Assembly (NCBI RefSeq): GCF_000010185.1
Contig: NC_010376.1
Span: 1,559,501 to 1,623,500 of the forward strand
Origin: Finegoldia magna ATCC 29328
Lineage (GTDB): Bacteria > Bacillota > Clostridia > Tissierellales > Peptoniphilaceae
Reading direction: 5' to 3'
Length of the DNA: 64,000 nucleotides
The notes beneath the pieces were generated by a model. It saw only the letters and a list, made by a program, of their open reading frames with translations, was not told the origin of the DNA and did no database searches. Below are positions 7,122 through 15,114 of the stretch, piece by piece. The first letter of the stretch is position 1. Each line of letters begins with the position of its first letter. Position numbers and translations under genes: made by a program.

Positions 7122-8816
7122 CTATTTAATCAATTGGGCACTTAAAGCATTTTCTAAAACATATTTATATTTTGAGAAAGTTTCAGAATCAAGCAACTGA
7201 TATTTGTCATTCTTTAGCTCTATAATATTTATTTCGCTTTCAAATTCAAAATTCCTTCTTTCAAACCCAATTGATGAAAAAATCAATTGGGTATAATTTG
7301 ATGAATTATCTAATATATATTCAATTAAGGATTGTGCCTTATCATAATCCATCTCCGCATTCTTAGGGCTATCTAATACCATAGGTAAATTCAAGCATTT
7401 ATTATTAAAAATTTTTTTAATATCATTAAGTATAAAATACCATATAACTGTTGAAATTGGTTTATTACTTCCACTTGCACAAAAAACTCGATTAATTGCT
7501 TTATATTGTGCTTCCTCTAACTCATTTAATCCAAACTTTAAGACTTCCCTATCAATCATATCATAATATTTTTTATTGATATCCGATTTAATTTTAGATA
7601 CTTCCTTCAAGTCTTCCTCAATATTTTCTAGTTTCTCTTTAAGTTCTCCTTGCAAATTAAACTCATTAAATAACTCTAAATTTAAACTATTATATAGTTC
7701 ATTTAGCCCCATATAGCTGCTATAATTTTTTATTTCTGTCTTAGCTATACCAATGTTTTTCTTGTATGATTCCAACTTATCTAAAAACTCTTTATAACTA
7801 CCCTCTATTTGTAAAATTGATTTTGAAATCTTTTCTATATCCTCATATATGCTGTCCTTTATATATAACGAATCCTCAATTGAATTGTATCTTTTACTTC
7901 TAAGATCAGTTGTATCTTTCAAAACTGAATGGCATTCAGGACATATATCTGTATTTAAAATATACTTTATTTCTTTTTCCTTTTTATTCTTAAACCTTTC
8001 AATTTGGTTCAATGCAATTTCAAGCTCATATTTTTCATTTCGTAAATTTGTAAGCTCATACCTAAATTTATTAATAGAATTCAGAATATAATCATATTCC
8101 TTTGTTCTAATAGAAAGCTCCCTTTCAAGCTCTTTTAAATTTTCAGGCACAACAATATTACCTAATAGTTTAGATACTTTTTCTTTCATTCTACTAGTTT
8201 CTCTGTATGCGTCTTCTGAATCATTTATACGTTCCAATAAATTTTGTTTACTTTCAACATGTTCAAAATAATTTTTATCATATATTCCAAATTGTGCATA
8301 TATTACATCAGGTTTAAAATTTTGATATTGTCCTAATCTCTTAAAGGAACTAAAGTATGTTCCATCATAATAATCTTGGTCAATAAAATTCATTACATAT
8401 GTATATGCTGGTGGAGCAATCTCCAGCTTCTCAGTCCTTCTATTCGGTAAAAATATTTCAAAATCCCAAATATTGCTTAAAAAATATGATAACTCAATTA
8501 TAGTTGATGTTTGAAATAATATCTTAAAAACATCATTAAATACTTTGAATAACTTTTTATGGCGATATATAAAATATATATTATCGTTAACCGAAAACTC
8601 TAAAATATATACTTTATCTTCATTTTTCCATTTTTTATCGAAGTGGGCATCAGCACCCAAAGTATGATATAAACTACGTAACAAGACTGACTTCCCTCTA
8701 TCTGTTCCATCAATGTTACTAGAAGTAACAATATTTAAACCTTTTTCAAAACATGTAACAAAAGCCTCTTTAGTTAAAATATCAAAAATATATATTTTAT
8801 TGAAAATAACATCCAT
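7122..8816 (-). CDS. SMC/Rad50-like ATPase, LmuB-like (Lamassu/ABC-3C)
   Basis: The 564-residue protein has an N-terminal Walker A variant GTDRGKS (37-43), long coiled-coil arms, a zinc-hook motif CPEC (292-295) in the middle, a second coiled coil and a C-terminal Walker B/D-loop LPMVLDSPKN (477-486). This layout is that of the ATPase of Lamassu-type and ABC three-component anti-phage systems, where it senses DNA and releases the partner nuclease. It overlaps the nuclease gene by one base (TAATG), with GGGAGGTGAT before its start. The LDSP in place of the LDE of ordinary SMC proteins is, as I recall, usual in this defence group. No separate LmuC-like middle gene is seen. Confidence 0.8.
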   Translation of the reverse strand: MDVIFNKIYIFDILTKEAFVTCFEKGLNIVTSSNIDGTDRGKSVLLRSLYHTLGADAHFDKKWKNEDKVYILEFSVNDNIYFIYRHKKLFKVFNDVFKILFQTSTIIELSYFLSNIWDFEIFLPNRRTEKLEIAPPAYTYVMNFIDQDYYDGTYFSSFKRLGQYQNFKPDVIYAQFGIYDKNYFEHVESKQNLLERINDSEDAYRETSRMKEKVSKLLGNIVVPENLKELERELSIRTKEYDYILNSINKFRYELTNLRNEKYELEIALNQIERFKNKKEKEIKYILNTDICPECHSVLKDTTDLRSKRYNSIEDSLYIKDSIYEDIEKISKSILQIEGSYKEFLDKLESYKKNIGIAKTEIKNYSSYMGLNELYNSLNLELFNEFNLQGELKEKLENIEEDLKEVSKIKSDINKKYYDMIDREVLKFGLNELEEAQYKAINRVFCASGSNKPISTVIWYFILNDIKKIFNNKCLNLPMVLDSPKNAEMDYDKAQSLIEYILDNSSNYTQLIFSSIGFERRNFEFESEINIIELKNDKYQLLDSETFSKYKYVLENALSAQLIK

Positions 8817-9841
8817 TAAATATCACCTCCCTCTGTGTATAAATAAAATACCATTAAATAAAATACTTTTTTCATGTATTTTGTGTATTCTATAGGGAAT
8901 TCACTATCAAATACATTATTTAAAATATTAAAAAGGTCATTTTCGTTTTTTATCTTATCTATATTCCCTTCAATATACTCAAAAATTGATATCTTTAATA
9001 CATTCAACTCATGGCTTTGATCAATTTCCAGTAAATTAGTTAAAGCTTGATTATATAATCTTCTTTCTGATGGGAATAAAGTTTTAATATAATCTTTAAC
9101 CTGCTCAATGCCTGTTATAGATTTTTTCCTATGAGATTCAAGCATTTTATTAAACTCATTTTTAGAAATTCCTTTTAATTCTAGTACATCATTATAATTA
9201 GTGATTGCCATCTCATAAGAAGCTTTTTTCTGAGCTGTATCAGATACTAATCGAAATAAAGCATTAGGATTATTAGGTTCTTCATTTTTTATTTCTTGGA
9301 AAGCTTCAATTAACTTTCCAAGCAAAGCATAATGAGGATTTGTTAAGTCCATACTTTCACATACATAAAAAACATTATCAAGAATGACTTCTGATAACTT
9401 TAGTTCTTCTTGCAATTTATCTTCAATAAAATCTATTACTGTTTTGTCCAACTCACCTAAACAAACTTCTTTCCTTAAATCTTCTTTACTATCAATTTTC
9501 AAATGCTTATTACAAACTACAGCCAGCTTTATATTATGATTTGGGTTGTAAAGAGCATACAATGTTCCCAAAATAGATCTACTATTTCCTTTTCTCTTAG
9601 TTAGTGTTTTAGAACTATGATTACCTCTATTTATTGTTTTCACCTGGTAAAAATCAAGACCATTATCACGATGCAATTCAATATCACATTTGAAATCAAA
9701 CACAATTGTATAGTCATCGTACAGCTTATATGCATCAATTAATTTACCAACTCCCCACAACAATTCAACTCTAAATCTATTTTTCGTTCTACTACCTGCT
9801 AAATCTAATGGTAAATTCATATAATAGTTCGAATATTCCAA
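8816..9841 (-). CDS. Cap4/DUF4297-type nuclease, LmuA-like
   Basis: The N-terminal region contains VFDFKCDIEL and DFYQVKT (about residues 47-69), the D-E-QxK pattern of PD-(D/E)xK nucleases of the DUF4297/Cap4 family. The remaining 250 or so residues are helical and unassigned; they may be the sensor or ATPase-binding part. The start is uncertain: GAGGTGAT fits TTG at 9841 (341 residues), while GTG at 9850 lies within the ribosome site and ATG at 9820 lacks one. Gene order nuclease then SMC, one-base overlap and adjacency to AbiE support a Lamassu-like defence operon in which this is the effector that degrades DNA when the ATPase is triggered. Confidence 0.75.
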   Translation of the reverse strand: MEYSNYYMNLPLDLAGSRTKNRFRVELLWGVGKLIDAYKLYDDYTIVFDFKCDIELHRDNGLDFYQVKTINRGNHSSKTLTKRKGNSRSILGTLYALYNPNHNIKLAVVCNKHLKIDSKEDLRKEVCLGELDKTVIDFIEDKLQEELKLSEVILDNVFYVCESMDLTNPHYALLGKLIEAFQEIKNEEPNNPNALFRLVSDTAQKKASYEMAITNYNDVLELKGISKNEFNKMLESHRKKSITGIEQVKDYIKTLFPSERRLYNQALTNLLEIDQSHELNVLKISIFEYIEGNIDKIKNENDLFNILNNVFDSEFPIEYTKYMKKVFYLMVFYLYTEGGDI

Positions 9842-10267
9842 TATAATCACCTCACTTTTATGTCGTCATTCATTTATAATGTAACCTTTATAATATTTAA
9901 TTAGTTTTTTCAAAAATCACTCTATAATCTTCTGTATGCCTTCTAATTCAAAAATATCAAAAACAGAACATCTGTAATTAAATTTTGTCTGTCTTAATTT
10001 ATAAAATGTAATTTTCCTAATTTTGCTTTTCCATAAATTCACTATTTATAATACCTAATTCTTTTATTTTTGTAATAACATTTTATAATTAAATGATATC
10101 ACTACATCCTACTTAAATCTTTTATTTATTCTATTATACCATTAAATATACGTCAAAAATAAAACGTTCTCCTTGATATAAAATTTATGCTTAAAAAAAT
10201 AAAATCATTTCACTTCTCTAATACTTAATATTTTTTATCTATGATATGCCAGACAGTGTCTGTTAAA
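9842..10267. other. Gene-free AT-rich stretch
   Basis: There is no convincing coding frame. It must contain the minus-strand promoter of the nuclease-SMC operon; TATTATA-like boxes occur near 9885-9895, but no clear -35 can be fixed. A 13-base palindrome CAGACAGTGTCTG lies at 10250-10262 just beyond the toxin stop codon, without a T-run, so it is not a standard terminator. Confidence 0.5.
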
Positions 10268-11110
10268 TTACATCTCATTAATTCTATTTGAAATAATTCT
10301 CACTACGTCAACAACCTTATCAAAGGTCAAATCTCCAATGTATTTATTTTCACTGAGATATACTTCCCACAAGGATCTTAGGTATGAATCTTCTTTTATG
10401 TCCTCGATTATTTCCTCATAATCTTTAATCATCTCCTAACTTTCTCTTTTGTTTGAGGTTCTCTCTATTGCTTCTTTTAAAATTTTATAATCTATCTCAT
10501 CTTTTTTTAGTTTGTAGAGGGTGTATAGGTCGTAAAAGTCTCTCATTCGTGTTGTTGTTATATTTCTTCTGATTATGGTTTCATATTTTTCAGCTACAAT
10601 TGTTTCTAATGGATATGCCATTATTTTTATATTTTCTTTGCTAAAGATACATGGATAGGTGTATTCTATTTCTTTTGGTGTTATTGCATCACCTGTTGTT
10701 AGGTCAAGTTTCATTGGATTTTTAGTTTTCCCAACATTTGCTATTAATGAAATTCTAAAGTTCTCGTACTCATCCTCTTCTCTAATATAGCTAATGTCCT
10801 TTATTTCAAATCTTATTCCATCATCTACATTGATATTTATAATTTCTTGAACTATTTCTTTTATTTTTTCTTCTTTTAAAGCTATGCCTTTAATGGTTGT
10901 GTCCATGTCCATAGTTGTTCTATTTTCAATCCCGATTAAAGATGATATTAGGAATCCTCCTTTTATTACAAAATTATTTTTGTAATTTGATTTGGATAGC
11001 CTTTCTAAAAATCTTTCGAAAAAATATATTTGCAGAACTTCTTGCGACTTTAGATTTTTCTTATCCGCCATGCTTCTTATCTTGCCCTTTATACTCTCGA
11101 TATTAATCAC
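10268..11110 (-). pseudogene. AbiEii-like nucleotidyltransferase toxin with in-frame amber
   Basis: The first open segment (11110-10436, 224 residues, GTG start) has the AbiEii nucleotidyltransferase core: KGG at 50-52, TMDMD with Asp68 and Asp70, and the later RMRDFYDLY helix. It ends at TAG (10438-10436), but the same frame continues without a break for 55 more codons from GAG through EMIKDYEEII to a TAA at 10270-10268. The total of about 280 codons fits the family length. One base change would therefore explain the split. The GTG overlaps the antitoxin TGA (GTGA). The truncated toxin lacks the C-terminal helices and may be inactive. The ATG after the TAG has AGGAG directly against it, too close for efficient initiation. 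Confidence 0.75.
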
Positions 11111-11694
11111 GATAATACCTCCATGTATTTTCTAATTTCATTTTCTATTTTAAATAATCTACTGTATTTTATGAGTCGTCTTAGATTTTTATTTGTTGAT
11201 TTAAAGTATCTTTTTATGGCTTCTGTAAAAATCTGTTTATCTATTTTTTCTCTGTCAATTATAATATCGCAAATTGTTCGATCAATATCATAAACTGGGA
11301 TAAGGTTGCCTTGTGGTGATTTTATTTCTGCCTTTCCTAGTTCGTATAAATCTTTTTTTACATAGTGAACTTGTAGATCCTCATATCTTTTTTTGATATG
11401 GCTGGCATTGTAGCCTTGGGGTACAGATATATGAAATACATTTGGGGTCCTATCTGATAAGTCATGTAGATATAGGGCTGTTTGATGGGAAAATATAATT
11501 CGATTGCTATTGGATGATATTAAAACAAAATCGTCTATTACCTTTCCTTTTAATTGATACAGTCCTGGTCTTAATCTTTCTAATTGTCCGATTTTTGTTA
11601 ATTCTGATAAATTATGCCTAGTATATCCAAGTTCTTCTGCTTCTTTGTTGGTGATTACTAAATTTTCTTTTATATAATTTTTAAGTGTATCCAT
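11107..11694 (-). CDS. AbiEi-type antitoxin and autorepressor
   Basis: The 195-residue protein has the N-terminal winged helix of AbiEi antitoxins (NKEAEELGYTRHNLSEL, then LERLRPGLYQL) and the C-terminal antitoxin region with IFSHQTALYLHDLSDRTP and DIDRTICDII. In type IV systems this protein represses its own operon and neutralises the AbiEii toxin without direct toxin contact. The start is ATG 11694 with GGAGG upstream. It remains intact while its toxin partner is interrupted. Confidence 0.88.
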   Translation of the reverse strand: MDTLKNYIKENLVITNKEAEELGYTRHNLSELTKIGQLERLRPGLYQLKGKVIDDFVLISSNSNRIIFSHQTALYLHDLSDRTPNVFHISVPQGYNASHIKKRYEDLQVHYVKKDLYELGKAEIKSPQGNLIPVYDIDRTICDIIIDREKIDKQIFTEAIKRYFKSTNKNLRRLIKYSRLFKIENEIRKYMEVLS

Positions 11695-11714
11695 AGTCCG
11701 CCTCCTTTCGTTTA

Positions 11715-11740
11715 CGCTTTTATTATATGTTATAAAAGCG
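11715..11740. promoter_or_regulatory. Probable AbiEi operator
   Basis: Arms CGCTTTTA (11715-11722) and TAAAAGCG (11733-11740) form a perfect inverted repeat 20-45 bases upstream of the antitoxin start. AbiEi proteins bind inverted repeats at their own promoters; binding here is inferred. Confidence 0.55.
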
Positions 11741-11810
11741 AATATGTAAAGCTGGGCTATGAGTAATTTATATTTTGAGAAGGATGTAACGAATCCTTAC
11801 TCCCTTCAAT

Positions 11811-11839
11811 AAAAAAGAGCAGCCTTTTAAGCTACTCTT
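11811..11839 (-). terminator. Likely terminator of rlmD
   Basis: On the minus strand AAGAGTAGC pairs imperfectly with GCTGCTCTT and is followed by a T-run (11816-11811). It lies about 180 bases after the rlmD stop. Confidence 0.6.
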
Positions 11840-11889
11840 ATAGAAAGTACAAAATGAGTTTATCTTATTAATTTTTTCTTTGTGTTTCC

Positions 11890-12014
11890 TCATACTAGTT
11901 TTAAAACTACTCTTACATCCATGTAGTTTTTTTGAGTCTTTTTGACGTATCCTTCTTCATCTTTATCAAAGACAAAATGCTTATAAAACTGCTTAAAATG
12001 CAGGATTTCTAAAT
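11890..12014 (-). other. Open fragment without start after rlmD
   Basis: The minus strand keeps one frame open for about 41 codons (EILHFKQFYKHFVFDKDEEG then YVKKTQKNYMDVRVVLKLV) to a TGA at 11892-11890. It has no start codon or ribosome site and begins inside rlmD in another frame. It could be the stump of a gene cut when the island inserted, or chance. I do not recognise it. Confidence 0.25.
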
Positions 12015-13226
12015 TTATATCTTTTGTATCAACGCTACCGTCTCCACATGCATTGTTTTCGCGAACATATCCACCAATTTGACATCCTCAACCCCAAATC
12101 CGTTTTCTGTTAGTGCTTTCAAATCTCTTGCAAGGGTTGCGGGATCGCATGAGATGTAGACGAGTTTTTTTGCGGTGGATTTTATTATTGCGTCGACGAC
12201 TTTCTCGTCCATTCCTTTTCGTGGTGGGTCGACAAGGATTACATCGAAGTGTTCTTGTGTGAGTTTTCCTACGACGTTTTCTGATTTTTCTTCAATAAAC
12301 TGAATGCTTTCCAGATTGTTTAGTTTTTTGTTTTCGTTGGCATCTTTTACTGCATCTTTTACGACTTCGACTCCGATTGTGTTGCCATTTCCAATGTACA
12401 TTGTTGTGGTTCCGATTCCGCAGTAAAGGTCCAATATTCTGTCATTTGCCTCTGCATTCATCATTTGTTTTGCTGTGTCGTAGAGCAAACTTGTGTTGTA
12501 TTTGTTTACTTGGAAGAATGATTTGGGGCTTATTATGAATGATAAATCTCCGATTTTATCGACAAATTGTTTCTTCTTATAAATCAAATCAAAGTTTTTG
12601 TTTTTCTCATAAATTTCTACGATGCTGTCTACTGTTTTTAAGTTTTCTAGTAATTGATCTGATATATAATCCAGTGATATTTGGATTTCGTCGTTGTAAT
12701 TGGATCTTATTTTGATTTCCGACACGCCGTTCAAATCGTGATTTACCAACCAATTTATCATTTCATTTATTGCTGTGGATGCGATTTTGCAAGTGGATAT
12801 TTGTGTTAGGTTATGTGTTTTTCTATTGTAATATCCAATTTTTCCATTTTCCACTTTCAAATCGACTTTGTTTCTATAATAATATTCGGCATTTGTGAGT
12901 ATGTCGACATCTTTTATATCTAGTTTTGCGATTCGTTGCAATTTGTTGAGTACGGAATTTTTTTTGATTTCCAATTCTTTTTCGTATGTAATGTCTTGCA
13001 TGCTGCATCCGTCACATTCGTAGAAATGTGGGCAAAGCGGTTCTTGTTTATGAGGTGATTGTTGTATTGTTTTTGTTTTTGTGGCAAATATCAAATTCTT
13101 TTTTTCTTTTATTTTCTTTGCTTCGATTATTTCTCCGATACTTCCTCCATCTACGAACACTGTTTTTCCTTCGTATTTTGCGACACATCTTCCGTCATCT
13201 ATCATATCTATTATTTCTAATTTCAT
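12015..13226 (-). CDS. rlmD: 23S rRNA (uracil-C5)-methyltransferase, RlmD/RlmCD type
   Basis: The 403-residue enzyme has an N-terminal TRAM RNA-binding domain, four cysteines placed for a [4Fe-4S] cluster (Cys65, Cys71, Cys74, Cys146), SAM-binding LDLYCGIGT and DPPRKG motifs, and the catalytic nucleophile in SCDPATLARD (Cys360). It methylates C5 of uridine in 23S rRNA; whether it modifies U1939 only or also U747 cannot be told. Just downstream of its 3' end lies the accessory region. The 3' end of this gene (coding HVETVAL) is a known integration target of some conjugative elements. The start ATG has GAGGTGAT. Confidence 0.93.
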   Translation of the reverse strand: MKLEIIDMIDDGRCVAKYEGKTVFVDGGSIGEIIEAKKIKEKKNLIFATKTKTIQQSPHKQEPLCPHFYECDGCSMQDITYEKELEIKKNSVLNKLQRIAKLDIKDVDILTNAEYYYRNKVDLKVENGKIGYYNRKTHNLTQISTCKIASTAINEMINWLVNHDLNGVSEIKIRSNYNDEIQISLDYISDQLLENLKTVDSIVEIYEKNKNFDLIYKKKQFVDKIGDLSFIISPKSFFQVNKYNTSLLYDTAKQMMNAEANDRILDLYCGIGTTTMYIGNGNTIGVEVVKDAVKDANENKKLNNLESIQFIEEKSENVVGKLTQEHFDVILVDPPRKGMDEKVVDAIIKSTAKKLVYISCDPATLARDLKALTENGFGVEDVKLVDMFAKTMHVETVALIQKI

Positions 13227-13267
13227 TTAATCACCTCTTTATCTTTTTATTATATCAAATTTGGATG

Positions 13268-13299
13268 AAAAAAAGATTGGGACCAATTAATCCCAATCT
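13268..13299 (-). terminator. Terminator of the MarR-ABC operon
   Basis: Nine-base arms AGATTGGGA/TCCCAATCT with an eight-base loop are followed on the minus strand by seven T (13274-13268). It lies 19 bases after the stop of the second ABC gene. Confidence 0.85.
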
Positions 13300-13317
13300 C
13301 AATTTACAATATTTTCG

Positions 13318-15114
13318 CTATTTTCTTTCAAATTGCGCGTTGTATAATTGTGCGTAGAATCCGTCACGTTTCAATAATTCGTCATGTTTTCCTTTTTCTA
13401 CGATGTCTCCGTCTTTCATTACAAGTATCAAATCCGCGTTTTTGATTGTGGATAATCTGTGTGCGATTACAAATGATGTTCTTCCTTTTGCGAGTTCGTC
13501 CATTGCATCTTGAACGATTATTTCAGTTCTCGTATCCACGGAACTTGTGGCTTCATCTAGTATCAACATTGGCGCGTGACTTACCATCGCACGTGCTATT
13601 GTGAGTAGTTGAAGTTGTCCTTGCGACAATGATTGCTTGTCGTTTAAAATCGTGTCGTATCCTTGTGGAAGTGTTCTGATAAAATGATCTAAGTTTACTC
13701 GTTTGCACACATCAATCAATTCTTCGTCAGTTATATTTTCTTCTCCAAATGTTATGTTTTCTCTGACACTCGCTTCGAAAACCCACGAATCTTGAAGCAC
13801 CATGCAGAATTGGTCTCTCAAATTGTCTCTGGATAATTTTTTCGTATCAATTCCGTCTACCAATATTTGTCCGTCGTTTATTTCGTAAAATCTCATTAAT
13901 AGATTTACAATTGTCGTCTTGCCTGCTCCAGTTGGGCCAACGATGGCGATTTTCTCTCCTGGATTTACTTTGACGCTGAAATCTTTGATGATGATTTTGT
14001 CTGGGTTATATCCAAATCTAACGTCTTTAAATTCGACTTCGCCTTTTGCTCTGTCGAGTTTTTCAGTTACGTTTTCTTCTTCTAATTCTTTTTCGTTCAA
14101 AAATTCGAACACTCTCTCCCCTGCCGCTGCAGCTCTTTGCAAAGTGTTGAAGCTTTGTGCAATGTCTGATAATGGATTGGTAAATAGTCTCACGTATATC
14201 ATAAACGCCACAATTACTCCGAATGATATTTTGCCATTAATCGCCAATGCTCCTCCGACTATGCAGACCATTACGTATGAAAAGTTTCCTGCAAATTGCA
14301 TTACAGGCATCATAAGTCCGGACAGAAATTGCGATTTCCAAGCACTTGTGTAAAGTTTCTTGTTAGTTTCTTCGAATTCATCAATCATCATTTCACCAGC
14401 ATTGTAGGCCTTTATGACGTTGTGACCAGTGTAGACTTCTTCGATTTGGCCGTTAATGTCTCCCAAGTTTTCTTGTTGGGCTTTGAAATGTTTTTGTGAT
14501 TTTTTCATAATTATTATTATAACCACAAATCCCACAAGCGATGACAAAATCGTCGTTACAGTCAAAATTCCCGAGTTGTAAATCATCATTACTACGGTTC
14601 CTACTAACATCACAACACTTGTCAGCAAACTTCCAACAGATTGGTTCAAACTTTGGCTGATTGTGTCGACGTCGTTTGTTACCCTACTTAGAATGTCTCC
14701 AAAAGTTGTGTTGTCGAAATAACTAAATGGTAATTTATTGACTTTATTTGCGATTTTTTCTCGGAATGATTTGGAGATTTTTTGTGTAACATCTGCCATG
14801 ATAAATCTTTGAAGCAAATTCAACAACAAAGATGATCCGTAAAATATAACAAGCATCATCGTGATTGATTTTACATTATCCATGTCAATTGCAGCCATCA
14901 CAGGCTTTCCTTTTACCATTTTAGGAAGTCCTTTGGTGATTTCGTCTGTTATTAGTTTCAATTTATCTGGTCCAATTATTTGCAATATCGTTGCGATTAC
15001 GCTTGCTACAATTGCTATTAATATCAATGGGAAGTAAGGTTTCAAATACCTTGCCATTTCTTTTAATGTTTTTTTGAATTTTTTCGGTTTTTCATTTACA
15101 GCTTGTCTAGGCAT
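13318..15114 (-). CDS. Heterodimeric ABC exporter subunit, catalytic-site half
   Basis: The 598-residue half-transporter has six membrane segments and an ATPase domain. Walker A is GPTGAGKTT, Walker B LILDEATSSVD keeps the catalytic Glu, and the H-loop IAHRLSTI keeps the His. Its signature is LSQGQ instead of LSGGQ. In LmrCD, BmrCD and TM287/288 pairs such a half forms one competent and one degenerate ATP site with its partner; the same pattern is seen here. It overlaps the partner gene by eight bases, with GAGGAG before ATG 15114. The role is probably multidrug or toxic-compound export controlled by the linked MarR. Confidence 0.92.
   Translation of the reverse strand: MPRQAVNEKPKKFKKTLKEMARYLKPYFPLILIAIVASVIATILQIIGPDKLKLITDEITKGLPKMVKGKPVMAAIDMDNVKSITMMLVIFYGSSLLLNLLQRFIMADVTQKISKSFREKIANKVNKLPFSYFDNTTFGDILSRVTNDVDTISQSLNQSVGSLLTSVVMLVGTVVMMIYNSGILTVTTILSSLVGFVVIIIIMKKSQKHFKAQQENLGDINGQIEEVYTGHNVIKAYNAGEMMIDEFEETNKKLYTSAWKSQFLSGLMMPVMQFAGNFSYVMVCIVGGALAINGKISFGVIVAFMIYVRLFTNPLSDIAQSFNTLQRAAAAGERVFEFLNEKELEEENVTEKLDRAKGEVEFKDVRFGYNPDKIIIKDFSVKVNPGEKIAIVGPTGAGKTTIVNLLMRFYEINDGQILVDGIDTKKLSRDNLRDQFCMVLQDSWVFEASVRENITFGEENITDEELIDVCKRVNLDHFIRTLPQGYDTILNDKQSLSQGQLQLLTIARAMVSHAPMLILDEATSSVDTRTEIIVQDAMDELAKGRTSFVIAHRLSTIKNADLILVMKDGDIVEKGKHDELLKRDGFYAQLYNAQFERK

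Noticed and set aside
10250-10262. CAGACAGTGTCTG palindrome as terminator or attachment site
   Set aside because: No T-run and no second copy seen; too short to assign a role.
11107-11694. AbiEi as an ordinary transcription factor of the SMC operon
   Set aside because: The overlap with the nucleotidyltransferase gene and its own operator fit the AbiE pair; nothing links it to the nuclease genes.
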